Assembly (NCBI GenBank): GCA_026461395.1
Contig: JAPJNA010000053.1
Span: 1 to 45,241, forward strand
Source: Chthoniobacterales bacterium
Lineage (GTDB): Bacteria > Verrucomicrobiota > Verrucomicrobiia > Chthoniobacterales > UBA6821
Reading direction: 5' to 3'
DNA length: 45,241 nt
Shown: in pieces, positions 1-7,837 of the stretch
Layout of the letters: every line of letters starts with the position of its first letter
How positions within the stretch are numbered: position 1 is the stretch's first letter
Translations under genes and position numbers: made by a program
The notes under the pieces: generated by a model
Databases searched by the model: none
What the model was told of the DNA's origin: nothing
The model's input: the letters and a program-made list of their open reading frames with translations, nothing else

Positions 1-728
1 CCCTGCCAGATCCCCAGTCGGAGCATCGGAGCTAGCAATGCCGCCATCACACGTGATTCGTCTGCGGGGGTTGCGAACTTCCAATCACGTAGAAGTCCTC
101 GGAGCAACTCGGCTGAGTCTGGAAGTGACGGGCTTTCCATCTGGACGCTTGTCGTCACCAGAATCCCTGATTTGGGGTCGTATCCCTCAGCTTGCACCGA
201 ACCATCGGCTCTCATTGGTGGGAAGGAGACAAGACCTCGGATCTCAGGCAATATTTTTATCGCTTCCTCGCAGGCCATGATGCCAACAGCGTGCTCTGAA
301 CTGAATAAGCGCGGGGACTCATCTATCAGCGCTCCCTTTTTCTTCTCCTTTGACTTGATACGAAACTGGGTGTGTTTTTCTGCCACCGACCGAAACCCGT
401 GTTGGTTGATGGTTTTGAGAAATGTCACCTCATCAGAGCCGACGGTTTCGGTTTTCAGCACTACAAAGTTTTCACCTCTGACAAAGATTTCCTGCACAGG
501 TGCTAAGATCTCCATCAACTCGGTGGCGCTCTCTCGAGTGGTCGTGTAGTTGCTCGGGAGGTAGGCGATCGGCAAACCATTGTCCGGCAAATCGGAGTGA
601 GCGGTTGACTGCAAATCATCCCACCCACCTGCCACTGGGAGCTTTTTCCTATGCTCGGCAGCAGCCGCCTTTGGTTCGGCTAGGTTGTTCAGTGAGGTGA
701 AGGCCTCGAATTCTTCAATATTTATCAT
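1..728 (-). CDS. Replicative helicase/primase-associated protein of a mobile element (3' part missing)
   Basis: An open frame starts with ATG at 728 and runs without a stop to the left edge, giving 242 residues of a longer protein. I read the N-terminal half as the region that precedes the ATPase domain in phage and plasmid replication helicases: it has the 'EGYDPKSGILV' pattern followed by an acidic and hydrophobic 'DSAELLRGLLRDWKF' and 'ESRVMAALLAPMLRLGIW' segment, which I know from helicases that follow AEP primases. No Walker motif is visible, because it would lie beyond the edge. It starts 4 nt after the stop of the upstream primase gene, so the two are co-transcribed. The exact helicase superfamily (SF3/D5-like or DnaB-like) cannot be decided from this fragment. 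Confidence 0.6.
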   Translation of the reverse strand, partial: MINIEEFEAFTSLNNLAEPKAAAAEHRKKLPVAGGWDDLQSTAHSDLPDNGLPIAYLPSNYTTTRESATELMEILAPVQEIFVRGENFVVLKTETVGSDEVTFLKTINQHGFRSVAEKHTQFRIKSKEKKKGALIDESPRLFSSEHAVGIMACEEAIKILPEIRGLVSFPPMRADGSVQAEGYDPKSGILVTTSVQMESPSLPDSAELLRGLLRDWKFATPADESRVMAALLAPMLRLGIWQ

Positions 729-732
729 ATTT

Positions 733-1722
733 TTAGTTGGTTGTTGATCCTAGGGCTCTCAACGGCCTTAGATCGGGTTGATTGCAGATGGGTGTCCCGT
801 CTGCTGCGGGGTTCAGGTAAAGGAGTCGTTGCCACTGATCTGTCTCCTGCCGGTAACAACCGGGGAGTCTCGTGAGCCTGACAATGGAGAGGGCACCCTT
901 ATCGGCACCGAGCTTTATGAGCGGCGCCGCGATCCTCTGTTTGATTTCCTGCCAATCTTGGGCGGTCTTAGCATCAACACGAATCAGGGCATGAATACTA
1001 CGCCCTCCACTGGTAGAGATGCTCGTGATCGGCAGAGGTAATCTTGCCAGCGCTTTAATCCAGAGATCGGTTGGAGCATTATCACTTTCAACGACCATGT
1101 ACCTATACGCCGTGAGGTTTTCCTCGGACCTCATCGTCACACCCCGTGGATTTGTCGGCGATTTGACTCGGTCCACTTGCAGCCACTCGCCAGTGATAGG
1201 GTTTGGAAGAAACCAGACACCCAACCCCATTCTGGGAGTGCGTAGAGAGTCTATCTCTCCCTCCTCATAGGGGACTTCATCACGATTGCGTTCCCAGACA
1301 ATCCCCTCGCGCTTGGTAAATTCGTCCGTCATAAGCACCCTCTCCCCGGGTGCATAAATCGCATGAAGAAACTCCAGTGGGCTACATTCGTCGGGTCTCA
1401 CCTTCGACTTCTGGAATAACCCTCCCTCACCAAAGTCTGTGATAACCTCAGCAAACCTCTCAAGCACTTCGGGGGCGTAAACCGCGCATATCGGCGGAGG
1501 ATACTTGATGCCTGGATCCGCGTTGTAGGCCTTGCTGACGGCACGCTCGATCTCACCAGCTTTAGGATCACGGGTCAGTTGTTGGCGAATAATCTCCATG
1601 GCTCGGATACTTGGTAATCCCTCTGCACGGCATGCATTGGCGGCTTCGAGGCACCAGATATTTCGTCCCTGCCCAGGTGCAGGGCACGGGGGGAAGTCTT
1701 GGAATGGTTGTGGCGTCTTCAT
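733..1722 (-). CDS. AEP-type primase (PrimPol-like) of a mobile element
   Basis: Protein of 329 residues if it starts at the ATG at 1722, which overlaps the TGA of the preceding HTH gene as ATGA. An in-frame ATG at 1734 is an alternative, and the frame is open further upstream to 1974. The C-terminal half carries an archaeo-eukaryotic primase signature as I know it from phage and plasmid primases: an acidic pair in 'VVESD' (about E212 and D214), the histidine motif 'SGGRSIHALIR' (about H244), and 'RLTRLPG' (about 282-288). In this setting it would prime replication of the excised element together with the helicase encoded 4 nt downstream. The first 110 residues, rich in Pro and Cys, are not recognised. 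The acidic motif is ExD, where many AEPs have DxD. Confidence 0.72.
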   Translation of the reverse strand: MKTPQPFQDFPPCPAPGQGRNIWCLEAANACRAEGLPSIRAMEIIRQQLTRDPKAGEIERAVSKAYNADPGIKYPPPICAVYAPEVLERFAEVITDFGEGGLFQKSKVRPDECSPLEFLHAIYAPGERVLMTDEFTKREGIVWERNRDEVPYEEGEIDSLRTPRMGLGVWFLPNPITGEWLQVDRVKSPTNPRGVTMRSEENLTAYRYMVVESDNAPTDLWIKALARLPLPITSISTSGGRSIHALIRVDAKTAQDWQEIKQRIAAPLIKLGADKGALSIVRLTRLPGCYRQETDQWQRLLYLNPAADGTPICNQPDLRPLRALGSTTN

Positions 1723-1910
1723 TTGCGGGCACATTTTCTGATGAATGAGTCGAGATCCGACTGGCGGATCCGAATACATCGGCCTGATATTCTTAGGTGG
1801 CCGAGGGATCCGTTGCGGCACTTCTCCCAAACAGTACGCTTGGAAAGGCGCAGCTTTGGGGCCGCTTCTGCCGGTGTAAACAGGTCTATTGGAGGATTGT
1901 ATATTTTCAT
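1719..1910 (-). CDS. AlpA/Xis-like helix-turn-helix protein
   Basis: A 63-residue protein that matches the small excisionase/AlpA type of MerR-like HTH: 'LFTPAEAAPKLRLSKRTVWEKCRNGSL' forms the HTH (residues 10-36), followed by the wing 'ISGRCIRIRQSDLDSFIRK'. Such proteins bind DNA to direct excision of integrative elements or to activate their replication genes. The gene is the first of a minus-strand operon: its TGA overlaps the ATG of the primase gene (ATGA), and the helicase follows. It diverges from the repressor gene at 2016, the classic layout of a lysogeny switch. A longer frame on the same strand overlaps it completely, but the motif fit favours this short frame as the real gene. Confidence 0.78.
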   Translation of the reverse strand: MKIYNPPIDLFTPAEAAPKLRLSKRTVWEKCRNGSLGHLRISGRCIRIRQSDLDSFIRKCARK

Positions 1911-1980
1911 AGTTCATCGAAGATACTCGCAATGGCGGCGGGCGCAAGATATTTTGTTCATTCTTACTGGACATTTTCGC

Positions 1981-2008
1981 TTTACATTCAGCACGTACTG
2001 TGTAAATA
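1981..2008 (+). promoter_or_regulatory. Candidate operator and promoter between repressor and AlpA/Xis genes
   Basis: TTTACA (1981-1986) and TGTAAA (2001-2006) form an inverted repeat around a second near-palindrome, CAGCACGTACTG (1989-2000). TTTACA and the downstream TAAATA (2003-2008) are also spaced like -35 and -10 boxes for the plus-strand repressor. The repressor ATG at 2016 lies only about 8 nt after the putative -10, so that transcript would be nearly leaderless. This is the natural site for autoregulation by the repressor. The call is pattern-based. Confidence 0.45.
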
Positions 2009-2015
2009 TCATCCC

Positions 2016-2600
2016 ATGATCAGCCTTAAAAAAACCACGGTTGCAGTAATTCGCGAGATTCTTGGTTCACCGACCGGTTCAGAACAGGTTTTCTCAAAGA
2101 TCACCGGACTCTCCATATCAACCATTAAAAAAATCTCCGCAGGTAACTATCCGATCACGCCCAAAAGCGCCTTGGCAATATCGGAAGCCCTAGGCGTCAG
2201 CGGAGACTGGATTAACCGAAATGATCCCAATATCCCGCCGTTGGAAAGGGATAACAGGACTCCCTACACGCGAGATTCCTACGATCGTTGGTTAAAAAAG
2301 AAGGGAACTCAGATCGGACCCAGTGACAATCTCGGCGTTGCCCAGGATCTCATCGAAATAATCGAATGCTTCCTGATTGCAGTAATCAAAAGAAATGGGA
2401 GTTCCGCTCGGAATGATCTATGGGAATTTGCCCGACTGATGGAAGGGAAGTATGGCCCATCAAGCCACGGCGGCATTTCTCACGAATCCATTAGCGGCGT
2501 TTTGTCCCAAATGGCGCGAGTATCCAAATGGCGCAACCACAAGCCAGATGCCAACGAATCCATGGATGAAAAGGAGTATATTTTTCCTGAAGATTCGTGA
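2016..2600 (+). CDS. Phage-type HTH repressor
   Basis: Protein of 194 residues. The N-terminal 65 residues resemble a Cro/C1-type helix-turn-helix: 'SEQVFSKITGLSISTIKKISAGNYPITPKSALAISEALGVS' (split here only by reading; residues about 20-62) gives the two helices and the conserved 'a.aisealgvs' end. The remainder is charged, has no protease motif of LexA type and is not recognised. The start at 2016 was chosen because the upstream extension (from 1797) runs through the divergent promoter and the AlpA/Xis gene. It diverges from the AlpA/Xis-primase operon, so it probably keeps that operon silent. It is the gene closest to tRNA-Gly. Confidence 0.65.
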   Translation: MISLKKTTVAVIREILGSPTGSEQVFSKITGLSISTIKKISAGNYPITPKSALAISEALGVSGDWINRNDPNIPPLERDNRTPYTRDSYDRWLKKKGTQIGPSDNLGVAQDLIEIIECFLIAVIKRNGSSARNDLWEFARLMEGKYGPSSHGGISHESISGVLSQMARVSKWRNHKPDANESMDEKEYIFPEDS

Positions 2601-2616
2601 AGAACTTGGCGTAACT

Positions 2617-2647
2617 CCAGGCAACTTCATGCAAGTGCTGGTTTTTT
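2617..2647 (+). terminator. Intrinsic terminator after the repressor gene
   Basis: CCAGGCAACTT and AAGTGCTGG pair as a 9-bp stem with two single-base bulges around a short loop, and are followed directly by six T residues (2642-2647). It lies 17 nt after the repressor stop and points in the same direction. Confidence 0.6.
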
Positions 2648-2709
2648 ACCTATCGCCCGCAGAGGCAGTATTTATAAGCTCAAAAGAGGTATTTTGCATC
2701 CGAGGAAAG

Positions 2710-2783
2710 TGGAGCGGGTGAAGGGAATCGAACCCTCGTCTCAGGCTTGGGAAGCCCACATTCTACCATTGAACCACACCCGC
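2710..2783 (-). tRNA. tRNA-Gly (anticodon CCC)
   Basis: On the minus strand the acceptor GCGGGTG pairs with CACCCGC, followed by an encoded TCCA end. The D arm is GTTC-AATGGTA-GAAT, the anticodon loop TTCCCAA gives CCC, and the T arm AGGGT-TCGATTC matches bacterial tRNA-Gly(CCC). The 3' end points to the mobile-element genes on its left, consistent with use as an attachment site. The region 2601-2709 between repressor and tRNA holds only the terminator and no gene that I can see. Confidence 0.93.
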
Positions 2784-2790
2784 AAAAACT

Positions 2791-3363
2791 TTAGTCCCAG
2801 GAGTTGATCAAGGTCCTGGTAGCGCCAGCGCCAGTGCCATTCGTCCAGATCGTCCAGACACCGACATGCTTGCTAAGCGTGGTAGTGGTCGTGACCGTGT
2901 TGCCTGATTGCGCAGGCATATTGGAAAGGCTATTTGCATAATTGGTATCGAGCTTGATGGAATATGCACTGTTTGAGCCGAAGGGATCGCAGAAGGCGCC
3001 GCTTGAATTGGTGCCACCCTTCCCGTTTTTCCAAGCGTTGGCCTCTAGAAAAATCAATCTGCGGGGGTTGTTCACTGTGTCATTCGCAGTGCAGAGGATT
3101 GTCACGAGACCACTGTCCACACTGGAGGCACTCACCGGCGGCAGGCGGCCGTACTCGGTCTCATAAGCCGTGATCGCCGTGGCGATCTGGACGACTTGGT
3201 TCTTGGCCGTAGTTTTCTTGGCGGCATTAATCGCCGACTGGCCTGCAGGGAAAAGAAGGCCCATCAGGATCGCAATGATGGCGATCACCACGAGCAGTTC
3301 GATCAGTGTGAAGGCGGAGGCTTTTTTGTGGCATCTTTCATTAACGGACGGGAGGAAGTTCAT
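2791..3363 (-). CDS. Type II secretion/type IV pilus pseudopilin-like protein
   Basis: Protein of 190 residues with a class III prepilin leader. A charged start with KK is followed by A/FTLIELLVVIAIIAIL, with cleavage expected before F and the conserved Glu at position +5; the hydrophobic helix runs on to 'GLLFPAG'. The body 'KNQVVQIATAITAYETEYGRLPP' is the usual pseudopilin linker helix, and the Ser/Thr/Asn-rich C-terminal half is a probable beta domain. The prepilin peptidase at 11274-12401 is the likely processing enzyme. Many such single pseudopilins are scattered in verrucomicrobial genomes. The ATG at 3363 was chosen because it gives a short leader; an ATG at 3426 is in frame. It diverges from rnr across 76 bp, which must hold both promoters. 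Confidence 0.85.
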   Translation of the reverse strand: MNFLPSVNERCHKKASAFTLIELLVVIAIIAILMGLLFPAGQSAINAAKKTTAKNQVVQIATAITAYETEYGRLPPVSASSVDSGLVTILCTANDTVNNPRRLIFLEANAWKNGKGGTNSSGAFCDPFGSNSAYSIKLDTNYANSLSNMPAQSGNTVTTTTTLSKHVGVWTIWTNGTGAGATRTLINSWD

Positions 3364-3439
3364 CACGCTACTTTCTGCCGACTCTCTTCCCGTACAAGCA
3401 TTTTCTTGTTTGCTTCGTGAAAGCATCAGAAGGTGAAGC

Positions 3440-5893
3440 GTGCCCAAGAACAGCCCACGCGGCCCCAAGAAAGCGAAACATCCTCAACCCTCTGGCAAAC
3501 CCACACCCGGGAAGCCGCGGAGCGAACGACCCACCTCAACCCGACAGGAAAAGGCCCGAACCGAGCAAGGGGCCACGAGACAGCGTTCCGACGAAAAACC
3601 CAGGAAGTCTGGCAGACCTAGGAAGCAGAACGGAGCCAAGCAGTCACCTGCATCCCGTTCATCGCATTCTTCGCAAGGAGGCAAACGCTTGAACGAGCGT
3701 CTTGTCAACGATCTGATCCGCCTCTTAGAAGGGAAGGGAGAGCCTCTTCAGGCCCCGACAATTGCCAGCTCTCTTCGGATGGATCGTGACGATCTCCCCC
3801 TTCTCGACCACACACTGGCCGTTCTGGAGAGGGAGGGGCGTATTGTCCGTGTACGCCAAGATCACTATATCCTGCCAGAGAAAGCCGATCTCTTCACAGG
3901 TAAGCTGCAGATCCATGCCGGCGGATCCGGCCATGTACTGGCAGACCAGGAAGGGGGCAAGGATCTCTTCATCTCCGCGGATAATCTCGGCACCGCTCTG
4001 AACGGCGACCGCGTCGTGGCCCGCCTTATCAAGGAACCTCGCTTCCATGGCCGCCCACGCCGCGACGGGCGCGAGGAGGGGCGCATCATCCGCGTCGTTG
4101 AAAGGGTAGGCGCTCCCATCGTTGGCACGTTGCAGAAGACTGCGAATTTCTACCATGTCGTCGCCGATGACCCGCGCTTTCCCCGCACTCTCTATGTCCC
4201 CTCTCTCGAGGGGGCGAAAGTTGGTGAGAAAGTGGTCGCTCAACTCGACCGCTGGGAGAATAGCCAGAGCAACCCCGAGGGACATATTGTCGAGGTGCTC
4301 GGGGCCGCCGACGCGCCGGGCGTCGACATGCTTTCGGTCATCCATAAGCACGGCCTGCCGCGCGATTTCCCCGCCCCAGTCACCATCGAGGCGGAAAAGT
4401 TCGGGAGCACCATCACAGCCCGCGATCTCGAGGGCCGTGAGGATCTTCGCGACCGCAGCATCATCACGATCGATCCGGACACGGCCCGTGATTTCGATGA
4501 CGCCATCGAAGTCCAGCCCATGGATGACGGCTGGGAAGTGGCTGTCCATATCGCCGACGTCTCCCATTATGTGAAGCACGGCACCGGCCTCGACAAGGAG
4601 GCCCGCACACGCGGCAACAGCGTCTATCTGGCAGACAGGGTCATCCCGATGCTTCCGGAAAATCTCTCCAACGGCCTCTGTAGCCTTCGCCCCGACGAGG
4701 ACCGGCTCGCCTTCAGTGTCTTCGCGCATATCAAGCAGGACGGCAGTGTGGGCAAGATCCGCTTCGGACGCTCGGTCATCCGAAGCTGCGCGCGCCTCAC
4801 CTACCGGCAGGCGCTTGCCATGCTCGCATCCCCCCCGACTGATGAAGTGAGCCGCCGTGTCCATGCGGCGTGGGACTGCTCCTCCACACTTCGCAAAAGG
4901 CGCTTCGCCGCCGGAGCCCTCGACCTCGAGATGCCCGAGGTGAAGGTCTGGCTGGATAAGGAGGGCCATCCCGTGAAGCTCGAACTTGTTGAGAACGATA
5001 TCTCCCACCAGCTCATTGAGGAGCTCATGCTGCTAGCCAACGAGCAGGTCGCGCGCCATCTCAAGAACAAGCGCCAACCGAACATCTACCGCATCCACGA
5101 GAAACCCGAGCTCGAAAAGCTCGACGAGTACCGGGAGCTAGCGGCCACCTATGGAGTGAAGGCTGGCGATCTGAGCAATAGGGCCGAGCTGCAAAAGCTA
5201 CTCGACGGCCTTAAGGGGAAGCCTTACGCCAGTGCTCTGAAGATCGGCCTGCTCAAGAGCCTCAAACGTGCCCGCTATTCGCCCGATCCTCTGGGTCATT
5301 TCGGCCTCTCGAAGTCCGACTACAGTCACTTTACGAGTCCCATCCGACGCTACGCAGACTTGCTGACTCACCGCTCACTAGCCCGCGACCTCGACCCGAA
5401 GCAGCAGGGGCCTAACTCCACCGATCTCGGCCCAGTCAGCGAGCACCTCTCCACGACCGAACGCACCGCTGCCGACGCTGAAAAGGAATCAGTACGGCTC
5501 AAAAAGCTCGAGTACTTCAGCAAGCTAGCGGAGGCTGCCACCGAAGGAGGCGTCGCCCCATCCTTTGATGCCAGGGTTATCGAGGCCCGCAACTACGGCC
5601 TGATGGTCGAGTTGCCCGAGGCAATGATGACAGGCCTCGTGCCCGTCTCCTCGATGGATGACGATTTCTACATCTTCGACGGGCCCCGATCCCGCCTTAT
5701 CGGAAAGAATTCCCGAAAAATCCTCAAGGCTGGTGACGAGTTTCGCGTCCAGGTAGCCCGCGTCGATAACTTCAAACAGCAGATCGACTTCAAGATCGCC
5801 AAGGAGCCCCGGGCAGCCAAAACCGCAAGGTCCAAAACAGAAAAACAACCCCATGGGGGCAAGGCTGACTTCATGGAAGGGCTGAGCTGGTGA
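3440..5893 (+). CDS. rnr: Ribonuclease R
   Basis: An 817-residue 3'-5' exoribonuclease that degrades structured RNA. Order of parts: a very basic, Pro/Lys/Arg-rich tail (1-80); a winged-helix region (about 85-145); cold-shock domains (about 150-290); the RNB catalytic domain with DPDTARDFDDA, whose D345, D351, D353 and D354 match the four metal-binding aspartates of the family; and a C-terminal S1 domain (about 720-800, 'DARVIEARNYGLMVELPEAM'). A second, short Lys-rich tail follows. The start is GTG at 3440 with the ribosome-binding sequence GAAGGTG just upstream. The long basic N-terminus could help RNA or ribosome binding. bioB follows after 60 bp. Confidence 0.95.
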   Translation: MPKNSPRGPKKAKHPQPSGKPTPGKPRSERPTSTRQEKARTEQGATRQRSDEKPRKSGRPRKQNGAKQSPASRSSHSSQGGKRLNERLVNDLIRLLEGKGEPLQAPTIASSLRMDRDDLPLLDHTLAVLEREGRIVRVRQDHYILPEKADLFTGKLQIHAGGSGHVLADQEGGKDLFISADNLGTALNGDRVVARLIKEPRFHGRPRRDGREEGRIIRVVERVGAPIVGTLQKTANFYHVVADDPRFPRTLYVPSLEGAKVGEKVVAQLDRWENSQSNPEGHIVEVLGAADAPGVDMLSVIHKHGLPRDFPAPVTIEAEKFGSTITARDLEGREDLRDRSIITIDPDTARDFDDAIEVQPMDDGWEVAVHIADVSHYVKHGTGLDKEARTRGNSVYLADRVIPMLPENLSNGLCSLRPDEDRLAFSVFAHIKQDGSVGKIRFGRSVIRSCARLTYRQALAMLASPPTDEVSRRVHAAWDCSSTLRKRRFAAGALDLEMPEVKVWLDKEGHPVKLELVENDISHQLIEELMLLANEQVARHLKNKRQPNIYRIHEKPELEKLDEYRELAATYGVKAGDLSNRAELQKLLDGLKGKPYASALKIGLLKSLKRARYSPDPLGHFGLSKSDYSHFTSPIRRYADLLTHRSLARDLDPKQQGPNSTDLGPVSEHLSTTERTAADAEKESVRLKKLEYFSKLAEAATEGGVAPSFDARVIEARNYGLMVELPEAMMTGLVPVSSMDDDFYIFDGPRSRLIGKNSRKILKAGDEFRVQVARVDNFKQQIDFKIAKEPRAAKTARSKTEKQPHGGKADFMEGLSW

Positions 5894-5953
5894 CATTTTC
5901 CGAGCGCAAAACACTTCTACTGCCGAGCTCTCCTGTCTTAAACTGATCGGATC

Positions 5954-6943
5954 GTGAGCACCCAAACCTACCACTCCCCCGCCCACCCCGTCTCCATCGC
6001 CCAGCTGGAGGAAATCTACCGCTCCCCGTTCTTCGATCTGATCCAGCGCTCGCGCTCCGTCCAGCTTCAGAACTGGGACGAGGATAATGTCCAGCTCTGC
6101 ACCTTGCTGAGCGTGAAAACCGGCGGCTGCAGTGAGGACTGTTCTTACTGCGCCCAGAGCTCCCGCTATAATACGGGTGTGAAGGCCGGAAAGCTGATGG
6201 GCTGCGACGAGATCCTACCCCTAGCCAAACAGGCACGGGAAAGCGGTACGACTCGATTCTGCATGGGCGCCGCTTGGAAGGGGGTCAAATCTGGCGACAG
6301 TCGCTTCGAGTCGATGCTGGAGACCGTCCGCGAGGTCAGCAAGCTTGGCATGGAAGTCTGCGTCACACTCGGACAACTCGGCGACGAAGAGGCTCGTCAG
6401 CTCAAGGAAGCAGGCGTCACCGCCTACAACCACAACATCGATACCTCACCCGAGTTCTACCCGCAGATCGTCACCAGCCATACCTTCGACGACCGGCTGA
6501 ATACCATCTCTTCGGTCCAGAAGGCCGGCATGGCTGTCTGCTGTGGGGGCATTATTGGGATGGGCGAGACCGAGCGTGACCGCTTACGGATGCTGGAGGT
6601 CCTCTGCGGATTCAATCCCCCGCCCGAGAGCGTTCCGATCAACTGCCTCATGTCAATGCCCGGCACTCCGCTGGAGGATCAGCCCGTCGTTGATGTCTTC
6701 GAGCTCGTGCGCCTGATCGCCACGACCCGCATCATGCTGCCCAAGGCCCGCATCCGACTCTCTGCGGGACGCACCCGCCTCACCCGGGAGGGCCAGGCCC
6801 TCTGTTTCTTCGCCGGCGCGAACTCCGTTTTCTACGGCGACAAACTCCTGACGGCGGCCAACCCCGGCACCAATGAAGATCTTGACCTGCTCCGCGCCAT
6901 CGACCTCGCTCCTATGGAGCAGGGCTTGCCTGCGTCGGTCTGA
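5954..6943 (+). CDS. bioB: Biotin synthase
   Basis: A 329-residue radical-SAM enzyme that inserts sulfur into dethiobiotin. The CxxxCxxC motif of the [4Fe-4S] cluster is C59, C63 and C66 in 'GGCSEDCSYCAQ'. The auxiliary [2Fe-2S] ligands match C103 ('FCMGAAWKG'), C136, C196 and R268 ('IRLSAGRTR'). The 'YNHNIDTSPEFYP' and 'GGIIGMGET' segments are typical. Start is GTG at 5954. No other biotin genes are adjacent. The tRNA remnant at 6950 begins 7 nt after the stop. Confidence 0.96.
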   Translation: MSTQTYHSPAHPVSIAQLEEIYRSPFFDLIQRSRSVQLQNWDEDNVQLCTLLSVKTGGCSEDCSYCAQSSRYNTGVKAGKLMGCDEILPLAKQARESGTTRFCMGAAWKGVKSGDSRFESMLETVREVSKLGMEVCVTLGQLGDEEARQLKEAGVTAYNHNIDTSPEFYPQIVTSHTFDDRLNTISSVQKAGMAVCCGGIIGMGETERDRLRMLEVLCGFNPPPESVPINCLMSMPGTPLEDQPVVDVFELVRLIATTRIMLPKARIRLSAGRTRLTREGQALCFFAGANSVFYGDKLLTAANPGTNEDLDLLRAIDLAPMEQGLPASV

Positions 6944-6949
6944 GACTTT

Positions 6950-6989
6950 GCGCCCGTAGCTCATCGGATAGAGCAGGGGTTTATACTCC
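6950..6989 (+). pseudogene. Truncated tRNA gene (5' half only)
   Basis: The acceptor strand GCGCCCG, TA, a good D arm GCTC-ATCGGATA-GAGC and the 5' strand of an anticodon stem (GGGG) read as the first half of a tRNA, resembling tRNA-Arg. After the anticodon region the sequence stops matching: there is no partner anticodon stem, no GGTTCGA T arm and no CGGGCGC acceptor strand before 7082. I infer a remnant, broken near the anticodon loop. Confidence 0.6.
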
Positions 6990-7007
6990 ATCAACACACC
7001 ATCAACT

Positions 7008-7047
7008 GCAGACGCCCTATCTTAGCCCTATCTTATACTGGGCGTGC
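7008..7047. repeat. 11-bp tandem duplication inside an inverted repeat
   Basis: GCCCTATCTTA occurs twice in direct succession (7014-7024 and 7025-7035). It is bracketed by the inverted pair CTGC(AG)ACGCCC (7008-7017) and GGGCGTGCAG (about 7040-7047 and onward), which would form a stem with a two-base bulge. There is no T-run on either side, so it is not an obvious terminator, although it lies between the convergent bioB and pdxJ. Confidence 0.5.
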
Positions 7048-7082
7048 AGACCAACGCTGCAGGGCACGAAAAGAATAAGCCC

Positions 7083-7817
7083 TTACTCAAGGAGTGCGAC
7101 CATTTCGCGTGTGGCCTCTTCCATGCCGATAAAAAGAGCCCGTGAGACAATCGAGTGACCAATGTTCAACTCCACGAGCTTCGGGAGAGTGAGGATTGGC
7201 TGCACATTAGTGTAGTTCAGACCATGTCCCGCGTTCACTTGGATTCCGGCTTCGGCGGCTAGACGAGCGGCCTCGATTAGGCGAGCTAGCTCAGCCTCTC
7301 GTGCAGCTCCTGTGGCCTCGGCATATGCTCCGGTATGGAGCTCCACGACCGGAGCGCCAAGTGAAACAGCGGCGGCGATTTGATCAGGCTCCGGATCGAT
7401 AAAAAGGCTGACCCGGATGCCTGCGTTACGCATGGCCTTGAGGGTTGGTTCGAGAGCTGAATGATTTTTAATACAGTCCAGCCCTCCCTCCGTCGTCACT
7501 TCCTCACGATTCTCTGGAACCAAACAGACATCGGCAGGAAGAACCTTCAGAGCAATCGCCACGATCTCGGGGGAGTTCCCCATCTCGAGATTGAGCTTGG
7601 TATTGACGGCTTCTTTCAAGCGGTAGATGTCGTGATCCACAATATGGCGACGGTCCTGACGGAGATGTGCGGTGATTCCTACAGCCCCTCCCCGCTCGGC
7701 GGCCAGCGCCGCCTCGACTGGGTCAGGTTCGACGTTGATAGAGCTAGCGTTTTTCGCATAGCGGGCCTGTCGTACGGTGGCGACATGGTCGATATTAACG
7801 CCGAGTAGAGCTCCCAC
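7083..7817 (-). CDS. pdxJ: Pyridoxine 5'-phosphate synthase
   Basis: A 244-residue TIM-barrel enzyme of the DXP-dependent vitamin B6 pathway that joins 3-amino-1-hydroxyacetone phosphate and deoxyxylulose phosphate. Hallmarks are 'LGVNIDHVATVRQAR' at the N-terminus, 'GITAHLRQDRRHI', 'KLNLEMG', 'CLVPENREEVTTEGGLD', 'RVSLFIDP', 'ELHTGAYA' and the C-terminal 'VNAGHGLNYTN'. The length is normal. Start is GTG at 7817, and purH ends 20 bp upstream on the same strand, so co-transcription is likely. Confidence 0.96.
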   Translation of the reverse strand: MGALLGVNIDHVATVRQARYAKNASSINVEPDPVEAALAAERGGAVGITAHLRQDRRHIVDHDIYRLKEAVNTKLNLEMGNSPEIVAIALKVLPADVCLVPENREEVTTEGGLDCIKNHSALEPTLKAMRNAGIRVSLFIDPEPDQIAAAVSLGAPVVELHTGAYAEATGAAREAELARLIEAARLAAEAGIQVNAGHGLNYTNVQPILTLPKLVELNIGHSIVSRALFIGMEEATREMVALLE

Positions 7818-7837
7818 GGTTCTTGAAAAAATGAGGA

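Noticed and set aside
733-1974. A 413-residue minus-strand frame as one protein
   Set aside because: Its first 84 residues run through the AlpA/Xis-like gene in another frame, which fits a known motif and ends with an ATGA overlap; the primase is better started at 1722.
3725-5008. A 427-residue minus-strand frame opposite rnr
   Set aside because: It is the antisense of the RNase R coding region with high-GC codon bias; the plus-strand product is fully accounted for.
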